Of a DNA stretch of 64,000 bases, positions 25,845 to 35,767 are shown piece by piece (within the stretch, counting starts at the first letter, position 1; the number at the start of each line of letters is the position of its first letter). The stretch is taken from positions 1 to 64,000 of the forward strand of contig CAYFFV010000006.1 of assembly GCA_964342695.1 (NCBI GenBank), read 5' to 3'. The DNA comes from CAYFFV01 sp964342695 (lineage in GTDB: Bacteria > Acidobacteriota > Vicinamibacteria > Vicinamibacterales > UBA8438). The translations under genes were made by a program, and so were the position numbers. Below the pieces are notes generated by a model. The model was not told the origin of the DNA, made no database searches, and was given only the letters and a program-made list of their open reading frames with translations.

Positions 25845-27386
25845 TCACCTTGTCCACGAGAACCAACGCGTTAACAATGATTTTTGAGTTTCTGAGAAAC
25901 GGGCTCGCCGCAACTGGTTGGCCAGTTTTCTGAGCACTTCGGCTTGAGTGGGATAGGGATGGATTGTTTTTCCAATCAGGCTAAGTCCTTGCTGGGCATT
26001 CATTGCGACGCTGATTTCACTAATAATATTTCCAGCATTGTTACCTACAATGGTTGCTCCCAAAATCTTATCCGTCCCTTTTTTGATGTGTACACGGGCG
26101 AACCCAGCTTCTTCACCCTCCAGGATAGCCCGGTCGACTTCATTGAATGGCTGGGTGAAGGTTTCAACATTAAATCCCTGTGTTTCTGCTTCATTCCTGT
26201 AAAGTCCGACATGGGCAATTTCAGGGTCTGTGTAAGTGCACCAAGGAATGAGTAACGACTTCACGTTTGCCTTACCAAATCCGAATGGATGCGGAAACAA
26301 GGCATTTTGAATCACGATTTGAGCCATCGCGTCTGCTGTATGAGTAAACTTGAATGGGGAACAGATATCCCCTGCTGCGTAGATCCTGGGATTACTGGTT
26401 TGAAGATTTTGATTTACCACAATTCCTGATTTTTCGGCTATGACATTTGCTGCGTCAAGGCCGAGATTCTCTACGTTCGGTGTCCGACCAGTCGCGATCA
26501 ATATTTCGTCAACGAGTAATTCTTGTTGGCCGAGAGAATTGTTATAACGAATCACCTTGTTCTGCAATTGTTGTGCGATTTGAGTGATGGTGGCACTGTG
26601 TTGTATATCCACTTTGTCTAAGTTAAGGTGATGATGAACGACAGCGGCCGCATCACAATCTTCGCGGGGAAGAATTTGTTCTGCTTCTTCAATTAGGGTT
26701 ACGTGGCTTCCCAGGCGTGAAAACGTTTGGGCCATTTCGCATCCGATGGGTCCGGCTCCAACGATAGCCAGTCGTGCGGGTTTTTCTGAGAGTGAGAAAA
26801 TAGTGTTGTTGGTGAGAAAGTTAATACTTTGAAGGTCGGGAATTCCTGGCACACTCGGTCGTGTTCCTGTGCAGATGGCTGCTCGACTGAACGATAATTT
26901 TTTTTCTCCGACTTCAACAGTGTCTTCAGAGGTAAATTGTGCCGATCCAATAAAGACATCGACACCAAGGTCTGTAAATCTTTGTGCGGAATCAATCCGA
27001 CTGAGACGGGCACGTATACGACGCATTCGTTCCATGACAGCGCTAAAATTTTTATTAGTATCAGTAGAGTGGTGAATTCCAAATTCAGAGCCACGAGATG
27101 TAGCGGCCCAAGCCCGTGCCGATCGTATGAGGCTTTTTGATGGAACGCAGCCCGCGTTCAGACAATCGCCACCCATGAGATGGCGTTCTATAAGAGCGAC
27201 TTTAGCGCCGAGGCCTGCCGCGACAGCAGCCGTGACGAGTCCTGCTGTGCCTGCTCCGACGACAACCAAGTTGTAACGTGTTACAGGATTAGGATTTATC
27301 CATGTGGATGGATGAACATTTTCAAGAAGAGCTAAGTCTGATGGATCGTCGGGTGAGACTGATGTGACAGTGGAATCAGTAAGCAT
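25845..27386 (-). CDS. FAD-dependent pyridine nucleotide-disulfide oxidoreductase (MerA-like)
   Basis: A 513-residue flavoprotein. After a 37-residue N-terminal extension comes the FAD fold (VVVGAGTAGLVTAA, residues 41-54) and the redox disulfide GGDCLNAGCVPSK (Cys75, Cys80). The NAD(P) fold is AIVGAGPIGCEMAQTF, and YAAGDICSPFKFTHTAD is the second FAD motif. The C-terminal dimer domain has TIHPYPTQAEVL with the catalytic His. It resembles mercuric reductase and dihydrolipoamide dehydrogenase but has no HMA domain and no C-terminal Cys pair, so mercury reduction is unlikely. It lies between msrP and the selW-like gene. Confidence 0.88.
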   Translation of the reverse strand: MLTDSTVTSVSPDDPSDLALLENVHPSTWINPNPVTRYNLVVVGAGTAGLVTAAVAAGLGAKVALIERHLMGGDCLNAGCVPSKSLIRSARAWAATSRGSEFGIHHSTDTNKNFSAVMERMRRIRARLSRIDSAQRFTDLGVDVFIGSAQFTSEDTVEVGEKKLSFSRAAICTGTRPSVPGIPDLQSINFLTNNTIFSLSEKPARLAIVGAGPIGCEMAQTFSRLGSHVTLIEEAEQILPREDCDAAAVVHHHLNLDKVDIQHSATITQIAQQLQNKVIRYNNSLGQQELLVDEILIATGRTPNVENLGLDAANVIAEKSGIVVNQNLQTSNPRIYAAGDICSPFKFTHTADAMAQIVIQNALFPHPFGFGKANVKSLLIPWCTYTDPEIAHVGLYRNEAETQGFNVETFTQPFNEVDRAILEGEEAGFARVHIKKGTDKILGATIVGNNAGNIISEISVAMNAQQGLSLIGKTIHPYPTQAEVLRKLANQLRRARFSETQKSLLTRWFSWTR

Positions 27387-27450
27387 CGCGAGGCACCAAT
27401 TATTGTGCTAGGTGAGAGTTGGCCGCCTAGTGAGTTTAGGGGTCAAATCT

Positions 27451-28485
27451 TTACCGAGCTACGTCGCCTATCCCGAGAGGTCGCTGGAGTTCTCTCGGTT
27501 CATCCGGATAAAGGTCTGCGACATACTCCTCATATCCATTAAACATCGGGGTTGCAAATGTTTCCTCCGTATCCAGCCAATAGGAAACATTTTGTGGCCA
27601 CCGTGGATGGGGAATATTTGGATTAATATTTGACAGAAATCCGTATTCGTGGGGTTGAACCTGCCAGAAGGTTGATGGTTCATCACGAACAAACTCAATT
27701 TTCACGATCGATTTAGGATTTTTGTAACCGTATTTCCAAGGAACAATAACTCGAATTGGTGAGCCATGCTGTCTTAGTAGAGGATCTCCATAAACACCTG
27801 TAACAACCATCGCAAGTTCATTCATGGCTTCGTCGAGACGTAACCCTTCGTGATAAGGCCATGGATACCAAGGAGAACCGGTAACTCCGGGCATCTGAGC
27901 TTCATTGACTCCGGTTTCAAATCGGATGTACTTTGCGGCGCTGGTCGGTTGTGCCTGTTCAATAAGTTTACTTAGTGGAAAGCCAGACCAAGGTACATTC
28001 ATAGCCCATCGTTCGACACATCGAAAATGATAAACGCGTTCTTCGTGATCAAATGCAAAAAGATCATCCAGATCAAGTGTCATCGGGTTGTTGCATTCAC
28101 CTGTGATTTCTACTTTCCATGGTTCAACTTCAAAGTCTCCACAGAATTGCCAAACTGGCCCACCACGGCCGGCTAGAAACTCATAAAAATTATTGTGGGA
28201 TGCAGCTACCTCACGGGGTGTAAAATCTTGCCGGTCGATTGTCATCGGAGGTGATTGAAAAGCGGAATTTCGCTGTGCTGGAAAGACGGATGGCCGCTGG
28301 AGTGGCACCTCTAGTAATGACGATTGTGCGCGAGCTTGGGAAGCGCCTGCCGGGAAAGAGCACGAAGCAAATGGTGTAGCAAGAATTCCGACGCCAAATG
28401 CTGATAAGAATTTCCGGCGATTAAAAAATAATTCGGGCGATGTGATCCGATGCGATGGAATGTTCGCGGTGAATTTATGGCCCAT
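27451..28485 (-). CDS. msrP: MsrP, periplasmic methionine sulfoxide reductase molybdoenzyme subunit
   Basis: A 344-residue Tat-exported protein: FNRRKFLSAFG gives the twin arginine (23-24). YHFRCVERWAMNVPWSGFPL holds the Mo-ligand Cys156, and the Moco-binding GSPIRVIVPWKYGYKNPKSI follows. MsrP reduces methionine sulfoxide in periplasmic proteins using electrons from the membrane heme protein MsrQ. No msrQ is seen next to it; a flavin disulfide reductase follows on the same strand. The need for Mo fits the modABC locus at 14-17 kb. msrA is divergent. Confidence 0.93.
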   Translation of the reverse strand: MGHKFTANIPSHRITSPELFFNRRKFLSAFGVGILATPFASCSFPAGASQARAQSSLLEVPLQRPSVFPAQRNSAFQSPPMTIDRQDFTPREVAASHNNFYEFLAGRGGPVWQFCGDFEVEPWKVEITGECNNPMTLDLDDLFAFDHEERVYHFRCVERWAMNVPWSGFPLSKLIEQAQPTSAAKYIRFETGVNEAQMPGVTGSPWYPWPYHEGLRLDEAMNELAMVVTGVYGDPLLRQHGSPIRVIVPWKYGYKNPKSIVKIEFVRDEPSTFWQVQPHEYGFLSNINPNIPHPRWPQNVSYWLDTEETFATPMFNGYEEYVADLYPDEPRELQRPLGIGDVAR

Positions 28486-28605
28486 GCTCTTCTCCCAGTT
28501 TAACCCACTTGATTACATCTACAGCGTATCATTAAATGAACAGTGGTACCTGTGCTGGTTCATGAAAAGAGAATAGATTTCTAGTGCGATAATTTGAGGT
28601 CAATC

Positions 28606-29262
28606 ATGTGGAATATTTTCGGTAATAGTGACATATTGGGAACACTAAAACGTGGGGACACGCTACCTGGTCGGTCTGAGGTTATGCCGCTTCCCGATTT
28701 TCATTACGTGAAGGAAGTTCCGCTTGTTTCACCGTTTCCCGAAGGTTCAGAACACATTTTGTTTGGAATGGGTTGTTTTTGGGGTGCTGAACGTAAATTT
28801 TGGGAAATGACAGGGGTATACACTACAGCTGTTGGGTATGTAGGTGGATACACTCCAAACCCAACATATCAAGAAGTTTGTAGTGGCCAAACAGGTCATA
28901 CAGAGGCGATTTTGGTGGTATTTTTTCCTGCTGAAGTGAATTTGGAGCAAGTGTTAAGGACATTTTGGGAAAATCATGATCCCACCCAAGGCATGCGACA
29001 GGGTAACGATATTGGCACCCAATATCGATCAGGTATTTATTTTAATACGGATCTTCAGCGCCAAGCCGCGGAAGAGTCTCGGGTGCAGTACCAAAACGTT
29101 CTTGCAAAAGCAGGATTTGATCACATCACTACTGAAATTGTTTCTGCCGATCATTTTTATTACGCCGAGGAATACCATCAACAATATCTTGCCAAGAACC
29201 CCGGTGGTTATTGTGGACTTGGAGGCACGGGTGTTGCGTGTCCGAGTAGTCTGACTGAATAG
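28606..29262 (+). CDS. msrA: MsrA, peptide methionine (S)-S-oxide reductase
   Basis: A 218-residue protein. [16 protein letters not shown] holds the catalytic Cys (residue 57); [26 protein letters not shown] (as two family blocks) and [21 protein letters not shown] complete the signature. The C-terminal tail has [16 protein letters not shown] with resolving Cys. The catalytic residue is Cys, not Sec. The ATG at 28606 with GAGG seven bases upstream is preferred over a TTG at 28594. It is divergent from msrP across a 120-base gap, so the pair probably shares regulation. Confidence 0.94.
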   Translation: MWNIFGNSDILGTLKRGDTLPGRSEVMPLPDFHYVKEVPLVSPFPEGSEHILFGMGCFWGAERKFWEMTGVYTTAVGYVGGYTPNPTYQEVCSGQTGHTEAILVVFFPAEVNLEQVLRTFWENHDPTQGMRQGNDIGTQYRSGIYFNTDLQRQAAEESRVQYQNVLAKAGFDHITTEIVSADHFYYAEEYHQQYLAKNPGGYCGLGGTGVACPSSLTE

Positions 29263-29332
29263 TGTTTTGAATGGCTAACTCATTCATGTGCCAATTCGCG
29301 CTGGGCTCGTAATTTCACATTGAAACCATGGG

Positions 29333-30070
29333 CTATCGAAGTGTTTGTAAGAGGTTTTCAACGCGGAGGACGTCGTTTGATTGCGCCACAAGTTGTTGTA
29401 GTTCAATGAATTCAATCTGTGTTTGTACGAAGCCGACCAGTGTCACAATGCCATTGTGCACAATGATGTGAAACGGAGGGTTCGGCATTCTTGCAATCCG
29501 CTCAAAATGTAAATTGTTCGCGAGTCTATTAGCGATCGAATTTCTAATTCGTGCATCACTTGAAGATGGAGGAAGTGTGATAATTGTGTTTTCGACATCC
29601 TTCACTCCCTTAATTTTTGCGATGCGTTCAAAAAGATCGTCCTTCTTGTTACGATCAGGTGTTACCAGACCAGCAAGTGACACCTTTCCTTCGTTCACTT
29701 GGCCGTTTATAAAGTCCCACATTGTGTAGTGTGCGTATCTTTGAACAACTTTCGCGACGTCTTCGGCAATATTCTCGTCGCTTTCACCCTCCGGCAGTTC
29801 AAGTTCACTCGCGACCGTTTCAATCCCATCTACTCGGAGCACTTTTTTGATTGCCTGATCTTTTGCCCAGAACGTAGGGACGCTTCCGGACAAGGTGGCT
29901 TCTGTCGCGCTAACCGTTGCGGTCACGCGCCGGAAATCTCGTCCTTTTAAGGCATCCTTCACGTTTTGTTCGATCTGTTGGGGCGTTGCTTGTCCGGATT
30001 CCACGTAATTGGACGGGAGTATAGAAGTTGCGACTATCAAAAATGCAAATGAAAGGATCCTTAGGGTCAT
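29333..30070 (-). CDS. Periplasmic protein with three BON domains
   Basis: A 245-residue protein with a signal peptide (about 1-25). Three BON domains follow, each with the pattern of a helix then GxVxLxGxV then helix then GVxxVxNxL: residues about 33-95, 100-165 and 170-245. BON domains bind phospholipid membranes or peptidoglycan-linked partners and occur in OsmY-like envelope-stress proteins. The function here is likely envelope maintenance. It is convergent with msrA. Confidence 0.85.
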   Translation of the reverse strand: MTLRILSFAFLIVATSILPSNYVESGQATPQQIEQNVKDALKGRDFRRVTATVSATEATLSGSVPTFWAKDQAIKKVLRVDGIETVASELELPEGESDENIAEDVAKVVQRYAHYTMWDFINGQVNEGKVSLAGLVTPDRNKKDDLFERIAKIKGVKDVENTIITLPPSSSDARIRNSIANRLANNLHFERIARMPNPPFHIIVHNGIVTLVGFVQTQIEFIELQQLVAQSNDVLRVENLLQTLR

Positions 30071-30173
30071 GTTTGTCTCCAGTTACATCTCTGTTCTATC
30101 ACAGAGTGCTATCGAAGGTCTAAAAATTGTATTAATGAGTGCCTTATTTTTAGCGTGGCACATTTTTTTGGGA

Positions 30174-31172
30174 CTAGTTTTTTGAATTGGCTATTGCTTC
30201 TGCTGTCGGTGATTCTGGCCATACGGGAATTGGATTATTAACGTAACTTGCGTGAGCTAGCTGGCTTTGGAAATATGAAATTTGGGAACTGTAAAAAATC
30301 AATTTGGCAAAAAGCCGTGCCATCACGTATGTCTGTCCAATAAGCAATGCTAACAAGACGGGAGTATCGACACTTGGTGCAAAAAATGCGTAGATAACTA
30401 GCACTAACAGGTAGAGTGACACATTCAGAAGATATAGCCCTATCGTTGGCCAAGGATTTCGTTTCACAAATCTTACCGCAGCGAAGATTGCGCCAATCGC
30501 ACTGTGGCGGTCTTCTACTACAACACGAATCTTCGCATAGTCGAAGACGAGATTAACTGCACCTAACAATGTGGCAAAGAGTGCATATAGCGCTAGGCGA
30601 ACGGAAAAGACATTTCGCTCGACCGTAAAATCATGTATCCATTTCTCGTACTGAGTTTCGAACAACCAAGGGTGTACAATGCTTAGTAGCAGCCAGTAGG
30701 TCGCTCCGACGATGATAGCCAACCGGCAAAATCTAAAAAAATGAGTTCCACAGGCAGAAAAAAATGCTGTACTGCCAATATGTTTTCCTCGTGCCAACCG
30801 ATCAAAAATTCCTCCAATTAAAAAACTCCAAACGGTAAGGTAACAGATGATCAAAGGAACCAAGGTTTGCGGAGGTGAGGTTCTGTCCAAAAAGCTGCTA
30901 AGGTTTCTTAATATTGCGGCAAAACCAATTATCGAGTAGGTAAATGTTCTTTCAAGGCCATCTGCAGTGGCCCGGAATTCTTCCCACCATGAAAGCGAAA
31001 CTCCTTCAGCCATTTGATGCCCGGCCATACTTGAGCCTATATGCGTCGCAATGGTGTCTTGTAAAGAAAGAGTCGCAGGAATCGCGAGTGCCAAGGTTAT
31101 TACGTACACTCCGACTAACGTCATAGGCGCGTGGAAGCTTCGGTTGCAGCCATCAAGAAAGGATTTAATCAC
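30174..31172 (-). CDS. Polytopic membrane protein of unknown function
   Basis: A 332-residue integral membrane protein with about six to seven hydrophobic segments (for example LVGVYVITLALAIPATLSL, LVPLIICYLTVWSFLIGGIF, LALYALFATLLGAVNLVFDY). No family is recognised with certainty. The frame opens at 31220, but a GTG at 31172 overlaps the stop of the upstream M1 peptidase gene by four bases (GTGA), which indicates translational coupling and is preferred. It may work with the peptidase at the membrane. Confidence 0.7.
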   Translation of the reverse strand: MIKSFLDGCNRSFHAPMTLVGVYVITLALAIPATLSLQDTIATHIGSSMAGHQMAEGVSLSWWEEFRATADGLERTFTYSIIGFAAILRNLSSFLDRTSPPQTLVPLIICYLTVWSFLIGGIFDRLARGKHIGSTAFFSACGTHFFRFCRLAIIVGATYWLLLSIVHPWLFETQYEKWIHDFTVERNVFSVRLALYALFATLLGAVNLVFDYAKIRVVVEDRHSAIGAIFAAVRFVKRNPWPTIGLYLLNVSLYLLVLVIYAFFAPSVDTPVLLALLIGQTYVMARLFAKLIFYSSQISYFQSQLAHASYVNNPIPVWPESPTAEAIANSKN

Positions 31173-33277
31173 ACAAAAAACCCATAAGTTAAAAGGAGAT
31201 CTTGCAACCAGACCAACCACTTAAGACTCCATTTTCGAGCGGCCTCCTCGGCCTTTGGAGTCAGGGTTCTGCTGTTGTTTGTGTAATTAATATCTAACAA
31301 CAGTACACGCTCGGGATCGACGGATGCGTCTGAAGCTTTTACGTTTCTTTTGTACGTGAAACTTGTCCACCGATCATGCCCATCCCACAATTCTCGCTCT
31401 TCGTGGCCATCAGTAAATGTGGTTACTATTTCTACAGGAAAGATGCCTTCACCATGGCGTCTAACCACGACAGTTGTGGTAAATAAATCTTCCGAGTCCC
31501 CTTCGATAAAAGAATTTTTTCCAGAGTCTTGAAAGAAACCGCGGTTAACTATTTTCCTACTTGTTAACTGCTGTAGTTCATAATCAAAAACAACGGAAGT
31601 GTTATGAATTTGATCAAAAAACCATTGTAGATTTTCGTCGCTAGCTTCATTGATAGCTGAAAAAAAGTCATCCGGTTTTGGATGATCGTACTGCCACTGT
31701 TTGTAAAAATCGGACATGCCTTTCTGGAGTACGTCCCATCCTAGATAACGTTCAAGTGTGTATAACCAGAGCGCAGGTTTGTCGTAAATGTTACTACGTC
31801 CACTGGTTGGCCAATAAAGATAAGACGGTGTTGCGGGCGGATCCGTACGGGCATTTCTCCTGTAAGAAGGTAACCGGTAGATTTCACGTGACCACGAAAG
31901 ATCTTTGAAAGTCCATGGTATCAATCCACCAAAAAACCGTGTCCTTAAATAGTGCGGAGAAAACGTGAGGTCTACTACTCGTCCTGTAGCAAAAGTATTG
32001 AGACCTTCATCTAACCACGCGTGTTCAAACTCATTGTTTCCGATAACACCGTACCAAAATTGATGTCCGGCTTCGTGAATAGTGACAGCCTCCGGTCCGT
32101 CATCGGCTGATGTCTTCGGAGCTAACCAACGCGTGCCAGCGGTAAAAAAGGTCGGATACTCCATGCCACCGGAACCGCTCTGCCAAGCCGGGTCAACAAC
32201 CGTAACGTGGCTGTACGGATATGCGCCGAACCATTCACCGTAATATCGCAAAGTGTCTTGAGTCGCTTTGAAATGTCGCTCGGCTTGGTCGGCGTGCTCT
32301 GGTTGAAGAAGCAACCGAATGTCGACATCGGGTAAGTCCGGATGCTCAAAACGAGCTTGACGTTCGAGAAAATCAGGGCTGGTCGTCCACGCAAAGTCAT
32401 GTACGTCTTCCTGATAATAATGATGAGTCGTTGTTCCGTTTCCGTTATTGCTTTTTGCACGTTCAATTCCCGTCGCACCGACAATCCAGTCAGTAGGCGC
32501 AGTAATACGTACGTCGTAGACACCGTAGTCAGAAAAGAATTCAGTGATTGCATGAAACTGGTGACAATTCCATCCGGTGTCCTCCAAGACCCCTATTTTT
32601 GGAAACCATTGGGCGATAAAAAAATAATCGCCTACTGTTCCGGTGCGGGCAAAGGTCCGAGGGATCCGAGAGGTCCATTTTATTTCGACGTTTACTGTAG
32701 CGCCTGAATCGACTGCAAATGGCAAGGGTACCCGGAGGACGGTTTCGTCGTTTGGGTTGCCATCGTCAGGGGATATGTGTGTAATTTCATCAGTCAAATC
32801 AGTAGCAGGTGCGTCACCTTCTCCAAGGAGGCGGACCGCAGTAACATCAATCCAACCCCAGTCTGATGAAGGCCGACTTGCAAGTCCACGACGACCTCTG
32901 CGAGGAGCGATGTTGTTTTCCTGCAGCCAAGTAGACCGGCTATTTTTCCATGCATTGTAGTACAGATGAAACTGTAATTCCGTCGTGGAGATTGAGGAAA
33001 TGTTCCTCCACGTAAGAATTTCACGTCCAGTCAGTGTTCGATTTTCAGGATCCAACTCGACATCGATAAAGTAATTTGCGTTTCGTTGAGAAGGGTGATC
33101 TTGAATGGAATCTTCAGTTTGAAGAGACGCGCCTTGCACATTAGCATGTGTGACTGTCCAGCGAGATATTACGAGTAGTAACAAAAAAATTATAACTACG
33201 GAGGTACACAGTACACCCAAAGATGAATTTTTTAGTTTAAGGCGATTATTTAAAGACGATCTGGAAACATTTAACAT
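31169..33277 (-). CDS. Membrane-anchored M1 family zinc metallopeptidase
   Basis: A 702-residue protein with one N-terminal transmembrane helix (about 22-40) and the rest outside. The zinc motif is HEAGH (401-405), with the third ligand Glu424 in HAWLDEG exactly 19 residues after His405, as in M1 aminopeptidases. SGGMEYPTFFTAG matches the M1 exopeptidase GxMEN region but reads GMEYP, as in many bacterial M1-like proteins. It probably trims extracytoplasmic peptides. The downstream membrane protein overlaps by four bases. Confidence 0.9.
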   Translation of the reverse strand: MLNVSRSSLNNRLKLKNSSLGVLCTSVVIIFLLLLVISRWTVTHANVQGASLQTEDSIQDHPSQRNANYFIDVELDPENRTLTGREILTWRNISSISTTELQFHLYYNAWKNSRSTWLQENNIAPRRGRRGLASRPSSDWGWIDVTAVRLLGEGDAPATDLTDEITHISPDDGNPNDETVLRVPLPFAVDSGATVNVEIKWTSRIPRTFARTGTVGDYFFIAQWFPKIGVLEDTGWNCHQFHAITEFFSDYGVYDVRITAPTDWIVGATGIERAKSNNGNGTTTHHYYQEDVHDFAWTTSPDFLERQARFEHPDLPDVDIRLLLQPEHADQAERHFKATQDTLRYYGEWFGAYPYSHVTVVDPAWQSGSGGMEYPTFFTAGTRWLAPKTSADDGPEAVTIHEAGHQFWYGVIGNNEFEHAWLDEGLNTFATGRVVDLTFSPHYLRTRFFGGLIPWTFKDLSWSREIYRLPSYRRNARTDPPATPSYLYWPTSGRSNIYDKPALWLYTLERYLGWDVLQKGMSDFYKQWQYDHPKPDDFFSAINEASDENLQWFFDQIHNTSVVFDYELQQLTSRKIVNRGFFQDSGKNSFIEGDSEDLFTTTVVVRRHGEGIFPVEIVTTFTDGHEERELWDGHDRWTSFTYKRNVKASDASVDPERVLLLDINYTNNSRTLTPKAEEAARKWSLKWLVWLQDLLLTYGFFV

Positions 33278-33318
33278 TAGTACGGTGTTTTAGATGTTAA
33301 TAAAGTTTAGAGCATTTT

Positions 33319-34950
33319 TTAGTCATGCAGACCGAAGGAATACAAGACATTGCCAGCTGCTACAGCAATATATTGTTGTCCATCAACGGCATAGCTAATC
33401 GGTGCAGCTTGGATTAGCGCCCCGAGATTGATATGCCAAAGTTCTTCTCCGGTTTTTGCGTCGAGCGCAAAGAAGTACCCATCCACGCCACCACCAAACA
33501 CCAAATTCCCCGATGTTGTTAGAAGTCCCGCTTTCGACTGAGGTGTAATCTCAAACTCCCACTTGACATCAGCTGTTTTTGGATCGATAGCCCGAATAGT
33601 GTTTACATAATTATCGATAGCAGAGACTGCCTGTTGTCCTCCTCCGGCAAATCGAAAACCGGCCAGATATTCTGTTTCGCGAATAAAATATTCGGCTTCC
33701 CCGTCGAACGCATTCACATAAAAGAGGCCGGTCTGGGGGTTGTAGGCAGGGGACCACCAGTTAGTGGCTCCTAGCACTGAGGGGGACACAACGATACCAT
33801 CAGGGGTTGGTTCCATGTTAGGCACTCGAATTGGGCGACCGCTGTCATCAAGTCCTTCAGCCCATGTTTGACGGGCAAACGGTTTTCCTACAAGGAATTC
33901 ACCGGTTTCCCGGTCGAGGGTGTAAAAAAAGGCATTCCGATTAGCCCACATCATTACTTTTCGTGTCTGTCCTTGGTAGTCGATATCCGCCAAGATTGGT
34001 ATCTGGATTGCATCCCAGTCATGAACATCGTGTGGGGTAAACTGAAAGTACCAATCTAATTCTCCGCTTTCACCGCTCAGAGCTAGTACTGAATCAGAAT
34101 AAAGGTTGTCACCAAGTCGCATCTGACCGTTGTAGTCAGGACCAGGGTTTCCAGTCCCCCAATACACGAGATCAAGATCTGGATCATAGGAACCCGTGAT
34201 CCATGTAGGTGATCCGCCGGTTCGCCAAGATTCTCCAGCCCATGTCTGGTTGCCGGGATCGTCTGGACCGGGAATAGTATAGGTTCGCCATTCCAGATTT
34301 CCAGAGTTAGCGTTGTAGGAATCAAGAAATCCCCGGATACCGAACTCTCCACCAGCAATTCCAGTGACTACTTGGTCTTTAACAATTAATGGGGCGGCCG
34401 TTTTACTGTAGCCTGATTTATAATCTGCGACTTCGGTATCCCAAACCACGCTTCCGGTAGTCGCGTCAATTGCTACAAGATGAGCGTCGAGGGTACTCAT
34501 GTAGAGGTTGTTATCAAGGATTGCAACGCCGCGGTTATTGCGCCCACAACAGAGTCGTAGGTCTTCGGGAAGTTCATGGTCGTATTCCCAGTAGAGGCCG
34601 CCAGTGGCTGCGTCGACGGCCACAAGGTTACTTGGGGCTTCAGTAATAAACATGACACCGTCGACGACTAAAGGAGTAGTCTCAGCGCGATCTAACTCAC
34701 GGAGTTGATAAGCCCATTTTAGTTCAAGGTTTGCAACGCTGTTTATGTCGACTTGCGCAAGTCGACTGAATCGTTGGCTATTAAATGTGCCTGAGTACAT
34801 AAGCCAATTATGAGGTTCTTCGTCAGCGTTTACGAGACGTTCCCATGTTACTGGTGAGAAAGACGGAGCTGAGGTGCTTTCCTGTCCTTGAGCTGACAGT
34901 ACTTGTCCTGAGGCGACTATAAAGATGCTAATTACTATAAGCCGTTTCAT
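33319..34950 (-). CDS. PQQ-dependent alcohol dehydrogenase with Asp-x-Asp active site
   Basis: A 543-residue exported eight-bladed propeller (signal peptide 1-20, LSAQGQ). Key features: vicinal Cys134-Cys135 (RLCCGRNN), Glu202 (GGEFG), Asn268 (WGTGNPGPDYN), and HDVHDWDAIQ with Asp311 as catalytic base and Asp313 two residues on. Tryptophan-docking repeats (AxDAxTGxxxW) are seen throughout. The Asp at +2 is the feature that separates lanthanide-dependent (XoxF, PedH) from calcium enzymes, so a lanthanide cofactor is inferred. The adjacent cytochrome c, four bases upstream, is the likely electron acceptor. Confidence 0.9.
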   Translation of the reverse strand: MKRLIVISIFIVASGQVLSAQGQESTSAPSFSPVTWERLVNADEEPHNWLMYSGTFNSQRFSRLAQVDINSVANLELKWAYQLRELDRAETTPLVVDGVMFITEAPSNLVAVDAATGGLYWEYDHELPEDLRLCCGRNNRGVAILDNNLYMSTLDAHLVAIDATTGSVVWDTEVADYKSGYSKTAAPLIVKDQVVTGIAGGEFGIRGFLDSYNANSGNLEWRTYTIPGPDDPGNQTWAGESWRTGGSPTWITGSYDPDLDLVYWGTGNPGPDYNGQMRLGDNLYSDSVLALSGESGELDWYFQFTPHDVHDWDAIQIPILADIDYQGQTRKVMMWANRNAFFYTLDRETGEFLVGKPFARQTWAEGLDDSGRPIRVPNMEPTPDGIVVSPSVLGATNWWSPAYNPQTGLFYVNAFDGEAEYFIRETEYLAGFRFAGGGQQAVSAIDNYVNTIRAIDPKTADVKWEFEITPQSKAGLLTTSGNLVFGGGVDGYFFALDAKTGEELWHINLGALIQAAPISYAVDGQQYIAVAAGNVLYSFGLHD

Positions 34951-34953
34951 CGG

Positions 34954-35751
34954 CTAACTCTCCTTCCGCAGCGAGAAAAGATAGGCGACAAGATCGTCTA
35001 TCTCTTGATCGGTGAGGTTTCCCTCTACACTTGGCATCGTTGAGGTTTTATTAGTTTCGTACGAATCAACATTTTTCTTTGCCAAAGACCACAAGCGTTC
35101 GTTTTCATCAATAAGACGCAGTGAAAACGTATCTTCACTGACTCTTAATCCTTCGAGGGTCGTATTATCGTGATGTGTTACAGCTATTCTCCACCACCGT
35201 GGTTCAACACTTTCATTTGGACTGAGAAGGTCCATTTTTAGTGTATCAGGGTCACGTCTTTCACCAATTCTTGATAAATCTGGTCCGAGGCGACCACCCT
35301 CACCATTAATCATGTGACAGCTTGAACAGTTTCCTTTTCCCGTAAATAATGTTTGTCCAGATGTGAGACTGCCTGGTAGATCGATATTAGCCGGATTCGG
35401 TGTCAGGGAATCTAAATAGGTCATGATTTGCCAGACAAGACGGTCAGGTGTGTCGGGATTAATCCCAAGCATGGCAGTGCCTTGTACGCCATTACGAATG
35501 ACATCAAAAAGTCCGCTGACCGAGCTGGTGTGTCTAAATCGTCCTGTTGTGAGGTCTGGTCCGTTTGTTTCGCCGCCACCCTTGGCGTCATATCCATGGC
35601 AGATAGTGCAGTGTATCCGAAAACCTTCAAGTCCTTCTCGACGATCCACGCGGGTTGAGTAGGGGTTCTCAGTATTTTGGGCTGCAGTTGCAGTAGTAAG
35701 CGTGGTAACGGCAGCAATTGTTAAAAGAATCCTATGCACATTGCACCTCAT
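34954..35751 (-). CDS. Diheme cytochrome c, partner of the PQQ dehydrogenase
   Basis: A 265-residue exported protein with a signal peptide (about 1-24) and two heme sites: HCTICHGYDAKGGG (Cys48, Cys51, His52) and GNCSSCHMINGEGG (Cys142, Cys145, His146). Each lies in a cytochrome c domain of about 100 residues with a distal Met region (GTAMLG; TSTMPS). It precedes the quinoprotein gene by four bases and is likely to carry its electrons to the respiratory chain. Confidence 0.9.
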   Translation of the reverse strand: MRCNVHRILLTIAAVTTLTTATAAQNTENPYSTRVDRREGLEGFRIHCTICHGYDAKGGGETNGPDLTTGRFRHTSSVSGLFDVIRNGVQGTAMLGINPDTPDRLVWQIMTYLDSLTPNPANIDLPGSLTSGQTLFTGKGNCSSCHMINGEGGRLGPDLSRIGERRDPDTLKMDLLSPNESVEPRWWRIAVTHHDNTTLEGLRVSEDTFSLRLIDENERLWSLAKKNVDSYETNKTSTMPSVEGNLTDQEIDDLVAYLFSLRKES

Positions 35752-35767
35752 AGCTTGCGAAGTGTAG

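Noticed and set aside
28606..29262. Possible selenocysteine in MsrA
   Set aside because: The catalytic codon is Cys (GCFWG) and the reading frame has no internal TGA.
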